The notes under the pieces: generated by a model
The model's input: the letters and a program-made list of their open reading frames with translations, nothing else
What the model was told of the DNA's origin: nothing
The model's database searches: none
Part shown: piece by piece, positions 48,106-57,391 of the stretch
Numbering within the stretch: position 1 is the stretch's first letter
Layout of the letters: each line of letters starts with the position of its first letter
From: Herbaspirillum sp. AP02
Lineage (GTDB): Bacteria > Pseudomonadota > Gammaproteobacteria > Burkholderiales > Burkholderiaceae_D
Length of the DNA: 64,000 bases
Assembly (NCBI RefSeq): GCF_015767275.1
Contig: NZ_JADWMY010000012.1
Location: 84,107-148,106 of the forward strand
Direction of reading: 5' to 3'
Position numbers and translations under genes: made by a program

Positions 48106-49764
48106 GTGAGCCACGACATCCCGCCGCAGCCGGTGATCACCGCTGCGCATTACCCTCAGGACACGTCCGCCATCCCTTCACGCTACGACTGGCAGATACC
48201 CGAATTCTTCAACATCGGCATCGCCACCTGCGACCGCTGGGCCGATGGCAGTGGCCGACCCGCCATCCTCAGCGAGGAGGCCGATGGCAGCGTCACCACC
48301 TGGAGCTATGACCAGCTCAAGACACTGAGCGACCAGTTCGCCCAGGTGCTGGCCGAGGCCGGCATCGGGCGCGGGGACCGTATCGGTATCTACCTGTCAC
48401 AGCGCATCGAGACGGTGATCACCCATATCGCCGCCTACAAGCTGGGAGCGATCACGGTGCCGCTGTTCTACCTGTTCGGGCCGGAGGCGATCGCCTATCG
48501 GCTGCAGAACAGCGAAGCGGCGGCGCTGGTGACCGACAGCAGCGGCATGGACAAGGTCCACCTGGCAGGCGAACTGCCGGCGCTGAAGGTGGTGTTCTGC
48601 GTGGAGCAGTCCGATATCGTGCTGCCGCAGACCACCGACTTCTGGGACCGCCTGCACGCGGCCCCGCCGCTGCCGCAGGCGGTGCAAACGCGGGCCGACG
48701 ATCCGGCCATGATCATCTATACCTCCGGCACCACCGGTAAGGCCAAGGGGGCACTGCATGCGCACCGCGTACTGCTGGGGCACCTGCCGGGGGTGGAGGT
48801 CTCGCACGACAGTTTCCCGCAACCTGGCGACCGCTTCTGGACGCCGGCCGACTGGGCCTGGATCGGGGGGCTGCTGGACGTACTGCTGCCGTCGCTGTAT
48901 CACGGTGTGGCGGTGGTGGCGCGGCGTCTGGAAAAGTTCGATGCCGAGGCCGTGTTCGGCCTGCTGGCGCGGCATGGCATCCGCAATGTGTTCTTCCCGC
49001 CGACCGCCCTGAAGATGCTGCGCGGTACACCGTCACCACGGGAACAGTGGAATTTCTCGCTGCGCAGCGTGGCCAGCGGTGGCGAAACGCTGGGGGATGA
49101 CCTGATCGCCTGGGGGCGCGAGGCGCTGGGCGTGACCATCAACGAGTTCTATGGCCAGACCGAGTGCAATCTGGTGGTCTCCTCCTCGTCGCAGCTCTAT
49201 CCCAGCGCTTCGGGCAGCATGGGCCGCGCCGTGCCTGGCCACGATGTGCAGATCGTCGACGAGGACGGTCGGATCGTGGCGCGCGGTGCCGTCGGCAACA
49301 TCGCCATCCGTGCGCCGGACCCGGTGATGTTCCTGCGCTACTGGCGCAATGAAGAGACCACGCGGGAGAAATTCGCCGGCGACTTCCTGCTCACGGGGGA
49401 TCTGGGCAACATGGATGAGCAAGGCTATATCCGCTACCTGGGCCGCAACGACGATGTCATCACCAGCGCCGGTTATCGCATCGGGCCGGCGCCGATCGAG
49501 GAGTGCATCATGCGCCATCCGGCGGTGCGCATCGCGGCGGTGGTGGGCATCAAGGATGCATTGCGGACCGAGGTGGTGAAAGCCTTCGTGGTGCTCAAGG
49601 AGGGATACGCGCCGGGCCAGTCACTGGTGGCCGAGCTGCAGCAGCATGTGCGGGCGCAACTGGCGGCCCACGAATATCCCCGCGTGATCGCCTTCGTCGA
49701 TACGCTACCCACCACGGCGACCGGCAAGATCATGCGCAAGACCCTCAAGGAGATGGATCAGTAG
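48106..49764 (+). CDS. acyl-CoA synthetase (AMP-forming)
   Basis: A 552-residue adenylate-forming enzyme activating a carboxylic acid to acyl-CoA. Motif A3 is YTSGTTGKAKGALHAHR (about 205-221), A5 is NEFYGQTECN, A7 is LLTGDLG and the C-terminal lysine is in TATGKIMRKTL. The overall pattern resembles acetyl-CoA or medium-chain (ACSM-type) synthetases. GTG start with AGGAGA seven bases upstream. No helper genes are near. Substrate unknown. Confidence 0.9.
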   Translation: MSHDIPPQPVITAAHYPQDTSAIPSRYDWQIPEFFNIGIATCDRWADGSGRPAILSEEADGSVTTWSYDQLKTLSDQFAQVLAEAGIGRGDRIGIYLSQRIETVITHIAAYKLGAITVPLFYLFGPEAIAYRLQNSEAAALVTDSSGMDKVHLAGELPALKVVFCVEQSDIVLPQTTDFWDRLHAAPPLPQAVQTRADDPAMIIYTSGTTGKAKGALHAHRVLLGHLPGVEVSHDSFPQPGDRFWTPADWAWIGGLLDVLLPSLYHGVAVVARRLEKFDAEAVFGLLARHGIRNVFFPPTALKMLRGTPSPREQWNFSLRSVASGGETLGDDLIAWGREALGVTINEFYGQTECNLVVSSSSQLYPSASGSMGRAVPGHDVQIVDEDGRIVARGAVGNIAIRAPDPVMFLRYWRNEETTREKFAGDFLLTGDLGNMDEQGYIRYLGRNDDVITSAGYRIGPAPIEECIMRHPAVRIAAVVGIKDALRTEVVKAFVVLKEGYAPGQSLVAELQQHVRAQLAAHEYPRVIAFVDTLPTTATGKIMRKTLKEMDQ

Positions 49765-49786
49765 TCCGGTTCAAAGCGCCACGGGG

Positions 49787-51064
49787 TCATGGGCCATGCA
49801 CGGCCCATTGCATCAGCCATGACAGGCCGTACAGCAGCGCACCGATCAGTCCACCCACCAGCGTGCCGTTGATGCGGATGTACTGCAGGTCGCGCCCGAT
49901 GTTCAGTTCGATCTGGCGCGACAGCTCGGCGCTGTCCCACTGCTTGATGGTGTCGCTGATGTGGCGCGTGAGCAGTTGCGCCACCTCCGGGCTGAGGCTG
50001 GCCATGGCCTGCTCCAGGTGGTCGTTGAGGGAGGCGCGCAAAGCGGCGTCCTCCTGCAGGGCGCGACCTATCCACCGGGTGGCGGCAGCGGCCTGCGCAT
50101 GCAGGGCCGAATCGGGGCGTTCCAGGTCTTGTCGCAGCCAGGTGCGCAGGCTTTCCCAGAGACAGCCTACATAGGCGTTCACGGCATCGCCTTGCAGCAC
50201 CTCGCGCTTGATCTGCTCGGCGCGCTCGCGCAGGGCAGGGTCCTGCTTCAAGCGCTCGATGAAGCTGGCCAGTTGCCGGTCGAAGGCCTGACGCAGCGAG
50301 TGTTGCGGGTCGTCGGCAATGCCGCTCAACAGCTTGTCCAGGATGTCGGCCAGGGTGGCAGCGGATTTCTCGCCGATCCAGTTGGACGGCAACAGCTTTT
50401 CGATCTTGGGATATTCGCGCTGCAACCACTCCACCATGCGCTCGGCGATGAAGATGCGGGTGTCTTCGCGATTGAGCAATTCCGCCAGCGCCACGATGGC
50501 GCGATCCAGCAGCTGCTGGTGACGACCGTCCAGGGTGAGCGTATCGAGGATGGTCGCCAGCGAGCGCGACAGGTCCAGCTTGCCCAATGCCGCATGCAGA
50601 GCATCACGCACGAAGGCCTGGATGCGGCGGTCATCGGTGAGCGTCAGCACGGCGCCGACCGCCTGCGCCATGTAGACGCCCAGGCGCGCTGCATTCTCGG
50701 GCGCGGCCATCCAGGCCGACAGGCGCTGCGCCGGATCGTGCCGGCGCACCAGTGCGGCGAGCGATTGCGGGCTCAGGAATTTCTCTTCGACGAACACCGC
50801 CAGGTTATCGGCAATGCGATCCTTGTTGCGCGGGATGATGGCGGTGTGCCGCGACAGCCAGGGCAGGGGCAGGTGGCGGAACAAGGCGCTCACCGCAAAC
50901 CAGTCGGCCAGGGCGCCTACCATCGCTGCCTCGGCCATGGCCCGCAGCAGGCCGCTCCACAGCGAAGGCGGTGCCAGCGATGCGCCGACGAACAGCGCCA
51001 TCGCCGCCAGCAGGCAAGTCAGAGCCAATCGTTTGGCGCGACGCAGGGCTTGTTGTTTGTCCAT
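49787..51064 (-). CDS. DUF445 family membrane protein
   Basis: A 425-residue protein matching DUF445 (YjiN-like). A first membrane helix (about 14-32) is followed by the conserved MVGALADWFAVSALFRHLP (about 50-68) and HTAIIPRNKDRIADNLAVFVEEKFLS. A long helical middle follows, and a C-terminal membrane helix ends the protein (VGGLIGALLYGLSWLM). The ATG at 51064 is chosen over 51124. Function in the family is unknown, envelope-related. Confidence 0.9.
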   Translation of the reverse strand: MDKQQALRRAKRLALTCLLAAMALFVGASLAPPSLWSGLLRAMAEAAMVGALADWFAVSALFRHLPLPWLSRHTAIIPRNKDRIADNLAVFVEEKFLSPQSLAALVRRHDPAQRLSAWMAAPENAARLGVYMAQAVGAVLTLTDDRRIQAFVRDALHAALGKLDLSRSLATILDTLTLDGRHQQLLDRAIVALAELLNREDTRIFIAERMVEWLQREYPKIEKLLPSNWIGEKSAATLADILDKLLSGIADDPQHSLRQAFDRQLASFIERLKQDPALRERAEQIKREVLQGDAVNAYVGCLWESLRTWLRQDLERPDSALHAQAAAATRWIGRALQEDAALRASLNDHLEQAMASLSPEVAQLLTRHISDTIKQWDSAELSRQIELNIGRDLQYIRINGTLVGGLIGALLYGLSWLMQWAVHGP

Positions 51065-51325
51065 ATCAATGCAGTGCGTGTGATGAGGATCCTTTTGCTC
51101 GCAGGATGAGACGGAGAGCAACAATCAACACAGAAAGTTCTGAATATTTCGAAGAAAAACTAGTGCTTTTTCGAAGAAACACTCAACCAAACTACGATAA
51201 CAATCTCGTTATTTTTCGATTATTCCGCGAGAGATTCGCAGGTATAAGTGTTTGTCGCGGATAGTTTGTGCGTTTGTAATTGTAGCTAATCGACCGTCAC
51301 CCCTAGCCGCCCGATCCTTGCGCAC
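51065..51325. promoter_or_regulatory. AT-rich region before the XRE regulator, with direct repeats
   Basis: About 260 bases, unusually AT-rich for this window. TTTCGAAGAAA occurs twice (51147-51157 and 51169-51179), exactly 22 bases apart. This could be the operator of the nearby XRE-type regulator. No gene is seen. Confidence 0.5.
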
Positions 51326-51586
51326 ATGAAAAACACAGAGACTCCACCAAGCGCCCGCATCATCTTCGGACAAAACGTCCGCAGGGTTCGCCGGCTTAAA
51401 GAGATGTCACAAGAAGAACTGGCATTCCGCGCTGACATCAGTCGCACCTACCTGAGCGAGGTTGAACGCGGAGATCGCAATATCTCCGTAGACAACATGG
51501 AAGCCCTCGCCATCGCCCTGGAGATGGAATTGCCCGATCTCATGCGGCATACCCTGCTGGCGCTGCCCAGCGAGGATTCGCGCTGA
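51326..51586 (+). CDS. XRE family helix-turn-helix regulator
   Basis: An 86-residue Cro/CI-type protein of one helix-turn-helix domain: FGQNVRRVRRLKEMSQEELAFRADISRTYLSEVERGDRNIS (about 14-54), the core HTH_3 pattern, then a helix ending at DLMRHTL. It resembles the small regulators of restriction-modification or toxin systems, but no partner gene is beside it. It probably represses itself. AT-rich upstream DNA may mark acquired sequence. Confidence 0.9.
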   Translation: MKNTETPPSARIIFGQNVRRVRRLKEMSQEELAFRADISRTYLSEVERGDRNISVDNMEALAIALEMELPDLMRHTLLALPSEDSR

Positions 51587-51615
51587 CACCTCGGTGCGGC
51601 CGGTGCCCCTGGCCT

Positions 51616-53034
51616 TCAAGCCTTACCTGACGAACCTGCCTGCGCCATGGGAAAGCGCAGGGTGAATACCGTCTGACGGCCCGGTACGTCGCTCACGCCT
51701 GCCTGGCCACCATGTAACACCATGATCGACCGCACGATCGCCAGCCCCAGCCCGCTGGAGCCGCTGGCGCTGCTGCGCGAGGGATCGGCCCGATAGAAGC
51801 GATCGAAGATGCGCTCCAGCAGGTCGGCCTGGATGCCCGGGCCGGGGTTGGACACTGCAATGACGGTGGCGCCATCGACGGCGCTGGCTTCCAGGGTGAT
51901 CGTCCCCTGCGCCGGCGTAAAGCGGATGGCATTGGCCACCAGATTGCCGACGGCACGCCGCAGCAGCATCACGTCGGCCTGGATGCGTCCGCTACCGATG
52001 ACCGCGATGCCCACCTGGGCTTCTTCGGCGATGCCCTCGAAATACTCGGCGATGGTGTTGAGTTCCTGCGCCACATCAAGATCCTGTATCTGCAGCATCA
52101 CATGCGCGTTTTCGGCACGGGCCAGGAACAGCATGCTCTCCATCATCCGCGACAGGCGTTCGTACTCCTCGATATTGGAACTGAGCAGGGCCTGGTATTC
52201 ATCAATGCCACGGGGCTTGCCCAGTGCCACCTGGGTCTGCACCATCAGGTTGTTCAGCGGCGTGCGCAGGTCATGCGCCAGGTCGGCCGAGAACTGGCTC
52301 AGTTGCTGGAAGCTGCGATGCAGGCGGTCCAGCATCTCGTTGAAGGATTGCACGATCTCGTGCAGTTCGCGCGGTGCGGCCTGCAGGTCGAGCCGGGTAT
52401 CCAGACGGTTGGCGGAGATGGCGCGGGTCTGCAAGGCCATCATGCGCAGCGGACGCAAACCGCTGCGCACCAGGAAGTAGCCGAGCAGGGTGGCCAGGAT
52501 CGTCCCGATGCTGGCCGCCCACCATACATCGGAGCGATAGTCGGCCAGCAGCTGCATGCGGTCCGAGGCGGTGCGTACCACCAGCACCACGGCCTGCTCC
52601 CCCGAGCGCGTGACCGGCTTGCTGGCGATGTAGCGGGCGCGCAGGTCGCCAATGTGCAGCGACTGGATACTGTCCCAGGCGCGGATGTCGATCCGTGACA
52701 GGTCCAGCCCCGGCTTGCCGGCGGCCGGGTCGTGGCTTTCCATCAGCGTGCTGCCCTCGGCGCGGGCGATGCGCACCAGCAACTGGTCGTGGCCGGAGAG
52801 GGTATCGAGCACCAGATGGCGGCGCGCCAGGATGTCGTCCAGCGAGGCCGCATGTTCGACCAGGTGATTGATGGAGCGACACTTGCCGGCCAATTCCTCA
52901 TCATCGCGCCGCTCCAGCTGTACATGCAGCGAATGCGAGAGATAGCTGCCCACGGCGGTGAAAATGAGCAGCGCCAGCAGCCCGAACAGCACCACCAGCC
53001 GCAGGCTCATCGAGGCCGGTGCGCGCTGGCTCAC
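51616..53034 (-). CDS. heavy-metal sensor histidine kinase (CusS/CzcS-like)
   Basis: A 472-residue membrane sensor kinase. Membrane helices lie at about 10-32 and 165-185 around a periplasmic sensor, then HAMP, the His box [13 protein letters not shown] and ATP-binding motifs [10 protein letters not shown] and [15 protein letters not shown] start overlapping the regulator stop (GTGA). It is encoded head-to-head with the czc genes through its regulator, which points to a metal signal, probably Zn/Co/Cd or Cu. Confidence 0.93.
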   Translation of the reverse strand: MSQRAPASMSLRLVVLFGLLALLIFTAVGSYLSHSLHVQLERRDDEELAGKCRSINHLVEHAASLDDILARRHLVLDTLSGHDQLLVRIARAEGSTLMESHDPAAGKPGLDLSRIDIRAWDSIQSLHIGDLRARYIASKPVTRSGEQAVVLVVRTASDRMQLLADYRSDVWWAASIGTILATLLGYFLVRSGLRPLRMMALQTRAISANRLDTRLDLQAAPRELHEIVQSFNEMLDRLHRSFQQLSQFSADLAHDLRTPLNNLMVQTQVALGKPRGIDEYQALLSSNIEEYERLSRMMESMLFLARAENAHVMLQIQDLDVAQELNTIAEYFEGIAEEAQVGIAVIGSGRIQADVMLLRRAVGNLVANAIRFTPAQGTITLEASAVDGATVIAVSNPGPGIQADLLERIFDRFYRADPSRSSASGSSGLGLAIVRSIMVLHGGQAGVSDVPGRQTVFTLRFPMAQAGSSGKA

Positions 53035-53702
53035 TGGCGCGCCTCGAACACGTAGCCCATGCCCCAGACGGTATGCAGCAGCTTCTTGTCGAAACCGTCA
53101 TCGAGCTTGGCACGCAGACGGCGCACGGCGACGTCGACCACATTGGTATCGCTGTCGAAATTCATGTCCCACACCTGCGAGGCGATCTGCGGCCGCGACA
53201 GCACTTCACCGGGTCGCCGGATCAGCATGTGCAGCAGCGCGAATTCCTTGGCGGTGAGGTCGATGCGCTGGCCGGCCCGCGTCACCTTGCGTCTGACCAC
53301 ATCGACCACGACGTCGTCATAGTCGATGATGTCGGCCTCACGGCTGGGGCCACGGCGCAACAGGGTGCGTACCCGCGCCAGCAGTTCGGTGAAGGCGAAG
53401 GGCTTGACCAGGTAATCGTCGGCACCCAGTTCCAGGCCCTTGACGCGGTCTTCCACCTCGTCGCGCGCGGTCAGGAACAGCACCGGCGTGTCGTGGCTGC
53501 GCCGCAGTTCACGCAGGATGTCCCAGCCGTTCATGCCGGGCAGCATCACATCCAGGATGATCAGCTTGTAGTCCAGCGTGCGCGCATGGTGCAGGCCATC
53601 CACGCCGGTCTGCACCCAGTCCACGACGAAGCCGGACTCGGTCAGCCCGCGCTGCAGATAGTCGCCGGATTTGGGCTCGTCTTCCACCAACAAGATATGC
53701 AT
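53031..53702 (-). CDS. heavy-metal response regulator (CusR/CzcR-like)
   Basis: A 223-residue OmpR-type regulator. Receiver domain: acidic pair E7/D8, phospho-acceptor D51 (LDVMLPG) and Lys in [10 protein letters not shown]-terminal winged helix (about 130-223) with [18 protein letters not shown] and [16 protein letters not shown]. First gene of the regulator-kinase operon, facing a palindromic site and the DUF4148/czc genes. Confidence 0.94.
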   Translation of the reverse strand: MHILLVEDEPKSGDYLQRGLTESGFVVDWVQTGVDGLHHARTLDYKLIILDVMLPGMNGWDILRELRRSHDTPVLFLTARDEVEDRVKGLELGADDYLVKPFAFTELLARVRTLLRRGPSREADIIDYDDVVVDVVRRKVTRAGQRIDLTAKEFALLHMLIRRPGEVLSRPQIASQVWDMNFDSDTNVVDVAVRRLRAKLDDGFDKKLLHTVWGMGYVFEARQ

Positions 53703-53754
53703 GATCGGATTCCTGACGGATGAGCCGGTATTGTGAACCAGCCGCGTCGGGCAT

Positions 53755-53774
53755 TCATTACAAATCTGTAATGA
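53755..53774. promoter_or_regulatory. palindromic operator between the metal regulator and the czc side
   Basis: The perfect inverted repeat TCATTACA-AATC-TGTAATGA, 52 bases before the regulator ATG and 151 bases before the DUF4148 gene. TTACA/TGTAA half-sites of this type fit OmpR-type heavy-metal regulators; binding by the neighbouring regulator is inferred. Confidence 0.75.
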
Positions 53775-53925
53775 CTGGGCAATCTTTCTGTGCGGACCAG
53801 CTCCTTAGAATCCATTCCAACGATACGCCAGAGACACCACTGGTCATCGCGTCGGCCCTGTCGCCACCCATCCGGGCGTGTATCGGCAAGGGCCTTGTGG
53901 AACCACTTTTCAAAGGAGCTTCATC

Positions 53926-54216
53926 ATGAAAATCTCGCATCTCGTCATCGGCACCCTGGTCAGCGCTTTCTCCCTGTCGGCCTTCGCCCAGTCCACCGTC
54001 CCCACCGAAGCGGCCCGCGACCAGGCCAACCTGTCGGCCCGCAACAACTATCCGGTGGTGCAATACCAGGGGACCAAGACCCGCGCCGACGTGGTTGCCG
54101 AACTGAAGGCTGCCGAACTGGGCCAGCCGATGCAGACCGCCGGCGCCAAGCCCTCCATGCAGGACAGCAGCACCCAGAACCAGGCCTTTGACTCCTCGCT
54201 CTACAACGGGGCATAA
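53926..54216 (+). CDS. DUF4148 domain-containing exported protein (metal locus)
   Basis: A 96-residue periplasmic protein with signal peptide ending near AFAQ (about residue 22). One DUF4148 unit, GTKTRADVVAELKAAELGQP, is seen; the C-terminus has no repeat. The ATG at 53926 has AAAGGAG nine bases upstream; the frame to 53878 is not used. It is the first gene on the czc side, so it may be part of the metal response. Distant from the DUF4148 pair at 32-33 kb except in the repeat. Confidence 0.88.
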   Translation: MKISHLVIGTLVSAFSLSAFAQSTVPTEAARDQANLSARNNYPVVQYQGTKTRADVVAELKAAELGQPMQTAGAKPSMQDSSTQNQAFDSSLYNGA

Positions 54217-54227
54217 TCGGCGCCGGT

Positions 54228-54246
54228 CGTTACCGCAGCGGTAACG
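54228..54246. other. perfect palindrome between the DUF4148 and czcI genes
   Basis: CGTTACCGC-A-GCGGTAACG lies 12 bases after the DUF4148 stop. No T-run follows, so it is not a standard terminator. It may be an operator or an RNA processing hairpin. Confidence 0.45.
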
Positions 54247-54343
54247 GCAACTGTGGTTGTCGCTGTGGCTATGGCTACGGTGACAGCGACACATCGTGGC
54301 TACCTGCCTGTCCCGGGCCGGTAGCCAAACCCACGTCTCCTCC

Positions 54344-54721
54344 ATGCGCGCATTGATTCTTTTCCTGGCCTTGTTGTTGCCGTTGCAGCTCTCGTGGGCA
54401 GCGGTGGCCAGCTATTGCCAGCCGGAAAAGGAAACCCACGGTGCCGCGCCTGCCGGCCATCCCGGCCACCATGAACACGTTGCTGCACCAGCAGGCGACG
54501 AAGCCTCACCCGACGCCCGCGGCAACGCGGGGCAGGGTGGCGATGCCGATGCGGCCTGCCCGGTCTGCCAGCTTTCCTGCATGAAATCGATGCAATGGCA
54601 GGGCGCGCCGATGGCCGAACAGATCGGCACCGCGCTTGACGTTTTCAGCACCATCGCCCCCCATCCCACTTCCCACATCGCCGACGGGCCGGACAAGCCC
54701 AACTGGCCGCTCGCCGCCTAG
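54344..54721 (+). CDS. czcI: CzcI-like metal resistance protein
   Basis: A 125-residue exported protein with the CzcI opening MRALILFLALLLPLQLSWAAVASYC, signal peptide cleaving near residue 20. The mature part is His-rich (HPGHHEH) and carries CPVCQLSC near the middle, both likely metal-binding. CzcI modulates czc expression or metal sensing in known clusters. It lies 66 bases before czcC. Named from the N-terminus and context. Confidence 0.8.
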   Translation: MRALILFLALLLPLQLSWAAVASYCQPEKETHGAAPAGHPGHHEHVAAPAGDEASPDARGNAGQGGDADAACPVCQLSCMKSMQWQGAPMAEQIGTALDVFSTIAPHPTSHIADGPDKPNWPLAA

Positions 54722-54787
54722 CCCGGCGAGCACGCTTCCCTTCATTCTGCACTCGCCGGATTCCCCTTTTCACCACTGGAGAATTCG

Positions 54788-56059
54788 ATGTACCGGCATA
54801 TCCCCATGCTGGCGCTTGCCCTGCTTGCGCCGGCCCTGGCCGTGGCCCAAGCCACGCCGCCAGTTGCTGTCCCGTTTTCGGCACCATCCACCGACGCGGC
54901 GCCCATCCTGACCCTGGCCGCCGCACTGGACCTGGCCGCCGCCCACAACAAGGCCTTGTCAGCGGCCCGCCTGGAGATCGAAGCAGTCGAAGGCAGCCTG
55001 ATGCAAGCCGGTGCGCGCCCCAATCCGGAGTTTTCCGCGCTCATGGAAGACACCCGCAAGGCCAGCCGCACCACCACCTACCAGATCAACCAGCCCATCG
55101 AACTGGGCGGCAAGCGCAGCGCCCGCATCGATGCGGCGCAGCGTCAGCTGGACATGGCCAGGCTGGAGTACGCCAGCCTGCGCCAGCAGATGCGCAGCCG
55201 CGTCACCACCGCCTATCACGACGCCCTGCTGGCCGGCGAACGCCAGCGCCTGGCGGCCGAACTGGTGCAGCTGGCGCAGACCGCCGCCGACATGACGGCG
55301 CGCCGCGTGCAGGCCGGCAAGGTCTCGCCGGTGGAGCAGACCAAGGCGCAGCTGGCGCTCTCCACGGCGCAACTGGAACGCCAACAGGCCGACAGTGACG
55401 CCACTCTCGCGCGCGGCCAGCTCGCCAGCCTGTGGAACGCCCGGCAGGCCGACGTCGTGCTGGCCGATACGGCGCTGGACACCCTGCCGCCGCTACCGGC
55501 CATCGCCGACCTCACCGCACGCGTGGCCAACGGACCGGCGGTGCAACTGGCACGGCTGGAGGTGGAGCGGCGCGGCGCGCTGGCACGCATCGAAAGCAGC
55601 AAGCGGGTTCCCGACCTGACGCTCTCGCTGGGCAACAAGCGCGACGAAGAAGCGGCACGCAACATGTGGGTGGTCGGCTTCTCGCTACCCATCCCGGTGT
55701 TCGACAGCAATCGCGGCAATGAGCTGGAAGCCCTCAAGCGCACCGACAAGGCACGTGACGAACTGGCCCTGGTCGAACTGCAGATGCAGAACGACGCCGC
55801 GCAATCCTACGAGCGCCTGCGCAATGCACGGGCCGAAGCACAGGCGCTGCGCCAGGACATCGTCCCCGGCGCACAGAGCGCCTATCTGGCCGCCCGCACC
55901 GGCTTCACGCTCGGCAAGTTCGGCTTCCTCGATGTGCTGGATGCGCAGCGCACCTACTTCCAGGCCAGGGCGCAGTACTGGAAAGCCCTGTCGGCCGCCT
56001 TCCAGGCCGCCGCCGAACTCGATCGCCTCAGTAGCGACACCACCCTCAACCTGCAATGA
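54788..56059 (+). CDS. czcC: outer-membrane efflux protein CzcC (TolC family)
   Basis: A 423-residue outer-membrane factor for the RND pump. The signal peptide ends near LAVAQA. Two TolC-like coiled-coil halves follow (NPEFSALMEDTR, and later ARTGFTLGKFGFLDVLDAQRTYF). It forms the exit channel with CzcB and CzcA. The stop overlaps the czcB start (ATGA). Confidence 0.93.
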   Translation: MYRHIPMLALALLAPALAVAQATPPVAVPFSAPSTDAAPILTLAAALDLAAAHNKALSAARLEIEAVEGSLMQAGARPNPEFSALMEDTRKASRTTTYQINQPIELGGKRSARIDAAQRQLDMARLEYASLRQQMRSRVTTAYHDALLAGERQRLAAELVQLAQTAADMTARRVQAGKVSPVEQTKAQLALSTAQLERQQADSDATLARGQLASLWNARQADVVLADTALDTLPPLPAIADLTARVANGPAVQLARLEVERRGALARIESSKRVPDLTLSLGNKRDEEAARNMWVVGFSLPIPVFDSNRGNELEALKRTDKARDELALVELQMQNDAAQSYERLRNARAEAQALRQDIVPGAQSAYLAARTGFTLGKFGFLDVLDAQRTYFQARAQYWKALSAAFQAAAELDRLSSDTTLNLQ

Positions 56060-57336
56060 GAACCACCATGACCAGCAAACAGAAACTCGCCATCGCCGCG
56101 ATCATCGCCATCGCCGCGCTGCTGTGCGGATGGACCCTGATGAAGGGCCAGGGCGGCGCCGAAGCCGCCTCTGCGCATCAGGAAGAGGGCGCCCACAAGG
56201 AGGACGACCATCAGGAAAAAAGCAAAGCCGACGGCCAGCAAGCGCATGGCGACCATGAAGAACATAAAGACCATGACGAGGACAAGGAAGGACATGGCGA
56301 GTCCGAAGGCAAGGTCGCCCTCAGCCAGGAACAGATCACTGCGGCCGGTATCACCCTGAAGCAGGTCGGCGCAGCGCGCATCGAAAGCGGGCTGCAACTG
56401 CCGGGCGAAATTCGCTTCAACGAAGACCGCACCGCGCATGTGGTGCCGCAGGTGGCCGGCGTGGTCGAATCGGTCTCGGCCACGCTGGGCCAGAAGGTGC
56501 GCAAGGGCCAGGTACTGGCCGTCATCAGCAGCAGCGCCGTCTCCGAACAACGTTCCGAACTGCTCAACGCCGAACAGCGCCTGAGCCTGGCACGCAGCAC
56601 CTGGCAACGCGAGAAACAGTTGTGGGAACAGAAGATCTCGGCCGAACAGGACTACCAGCAGGCGCAACTGTCCCTGCAGGAAGCCGAGGTCGCCGTGCGC
56701 AATGCACGCCAGAAGCTGCGCGCCATCGGTGTCACCGGAACGGGTAGCGGCGCCCTCAGCCGGCACGAGATCCGCGCCCCCTTCGACGGCACCGTGGTCG
56801 AGAAGCACCTGGGACTGGGCGAGGCCGTGCGCGAGGATGCCAACGCCTTCATCATCGCCGACCTCTCCAGCGTATGGGCCGAGATCATCGTCTCGCCCAG
56901 GGACTTGCAGAAGGTCCGCGTCGGTACGTCCGCCGTGGTGCGCGCCACCGCCTTCGAGGCGAACGCTACCGGCCGCATCTCCTATGTCGGCGCCCTGATC
57001 GGGGAACAGACCCGCACCGCCAAGGCCCATGTAGTTCTGCCCAATCCGCAGGAGAGCTGGCGCCCAGGACTGTTCGTCACCGTCGATGTGATGACCGAGG
57101 CCAGCGAGGTAGCACTGGCAGTGGATGCGGAAGCGCTACAGACGGTGGACAACAAGAGCGCGGTCTTCGTACGGGTGGACGATGGCTTCAAGGTGCAGGA
57201 AGTGCGCACCGGGCGCAGCGACGGCAAGTCGGTGGAAATCCTCTCCGGCCTGGAAGCGGGGCAGCAGTATGCCGCCGCCGGCAGCTTTGCCATCAAGGCC
57301 GAGCTGGGCAAGGGCGCGGCCGAGCATAGCCACTGA
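56056..57336 (+). CDS. czcB: RND periplasmic adaptor CzcB
   Basis: A 426-residue membrane-fusion protein. An N-terminal membrane anchor (about 9-26) is followed by a His/Asp/Glu-rich stretch at about 41-80 (for example HGDHEEHKDHDEDKEGHGE), a likely Zn/Co/Cd-binding tail. Barrel-sandwich, coiled-coil (SLARSTWQREKQLWEQKIS) and beta-barrel domains follow. ATG at 56056 overlaps the czcC stop; an ATG at 56068 is an alternative. Confidence 0.94.
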   Translation: MRTTMTSKQKLAIAAIIAIAALLCGWTLMKGQGGAEAASAHQEEGAHKEDDHQEKSKADGQQAHGDHEEHKDHDEDKEGHGESEGKVALSQEQITAAGITLKQVGAARIESGLQLPGEIRFNEDRTAHVVPQVAGVVESVSATLGQKVRKGQVLAVISSSAVSEQRSELLNAEQRLSLARSTWQREKQLWEQKISAEQDYQQAQLSLQEAEVAVRNARQKLRAIGVTGTGSGALSRHEIRAPFDGTVVEKHLGLGEAVREDANAFIIADLSSVWAEIIVSPRDLQKVRVGTSAVVRATAFEANATGRISYVGALIGEQTRTAKAHVVLPNPQESWRPGLFVTVDVMTEASEVALAVDAEALQTVDNKSAVFVRVDDGFKVQEVRTGRSDGKSVEILSGLEAGQQYAAAGSFAIKAELGKGAAEHSH

Positions 57337-57391
57337 GGTGGATCGCGAACATCGCGCCACGCCACTCCCACCATTCTGAAAGACGACGATC

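Noticed and set aside
46254..48140. A 628-codon minus-strand frame opposite the chemotaxis receptor gene
   Set aside because: His- and Gly-rich shadow translation; the real gene has full receptor motifs on the plus strand.
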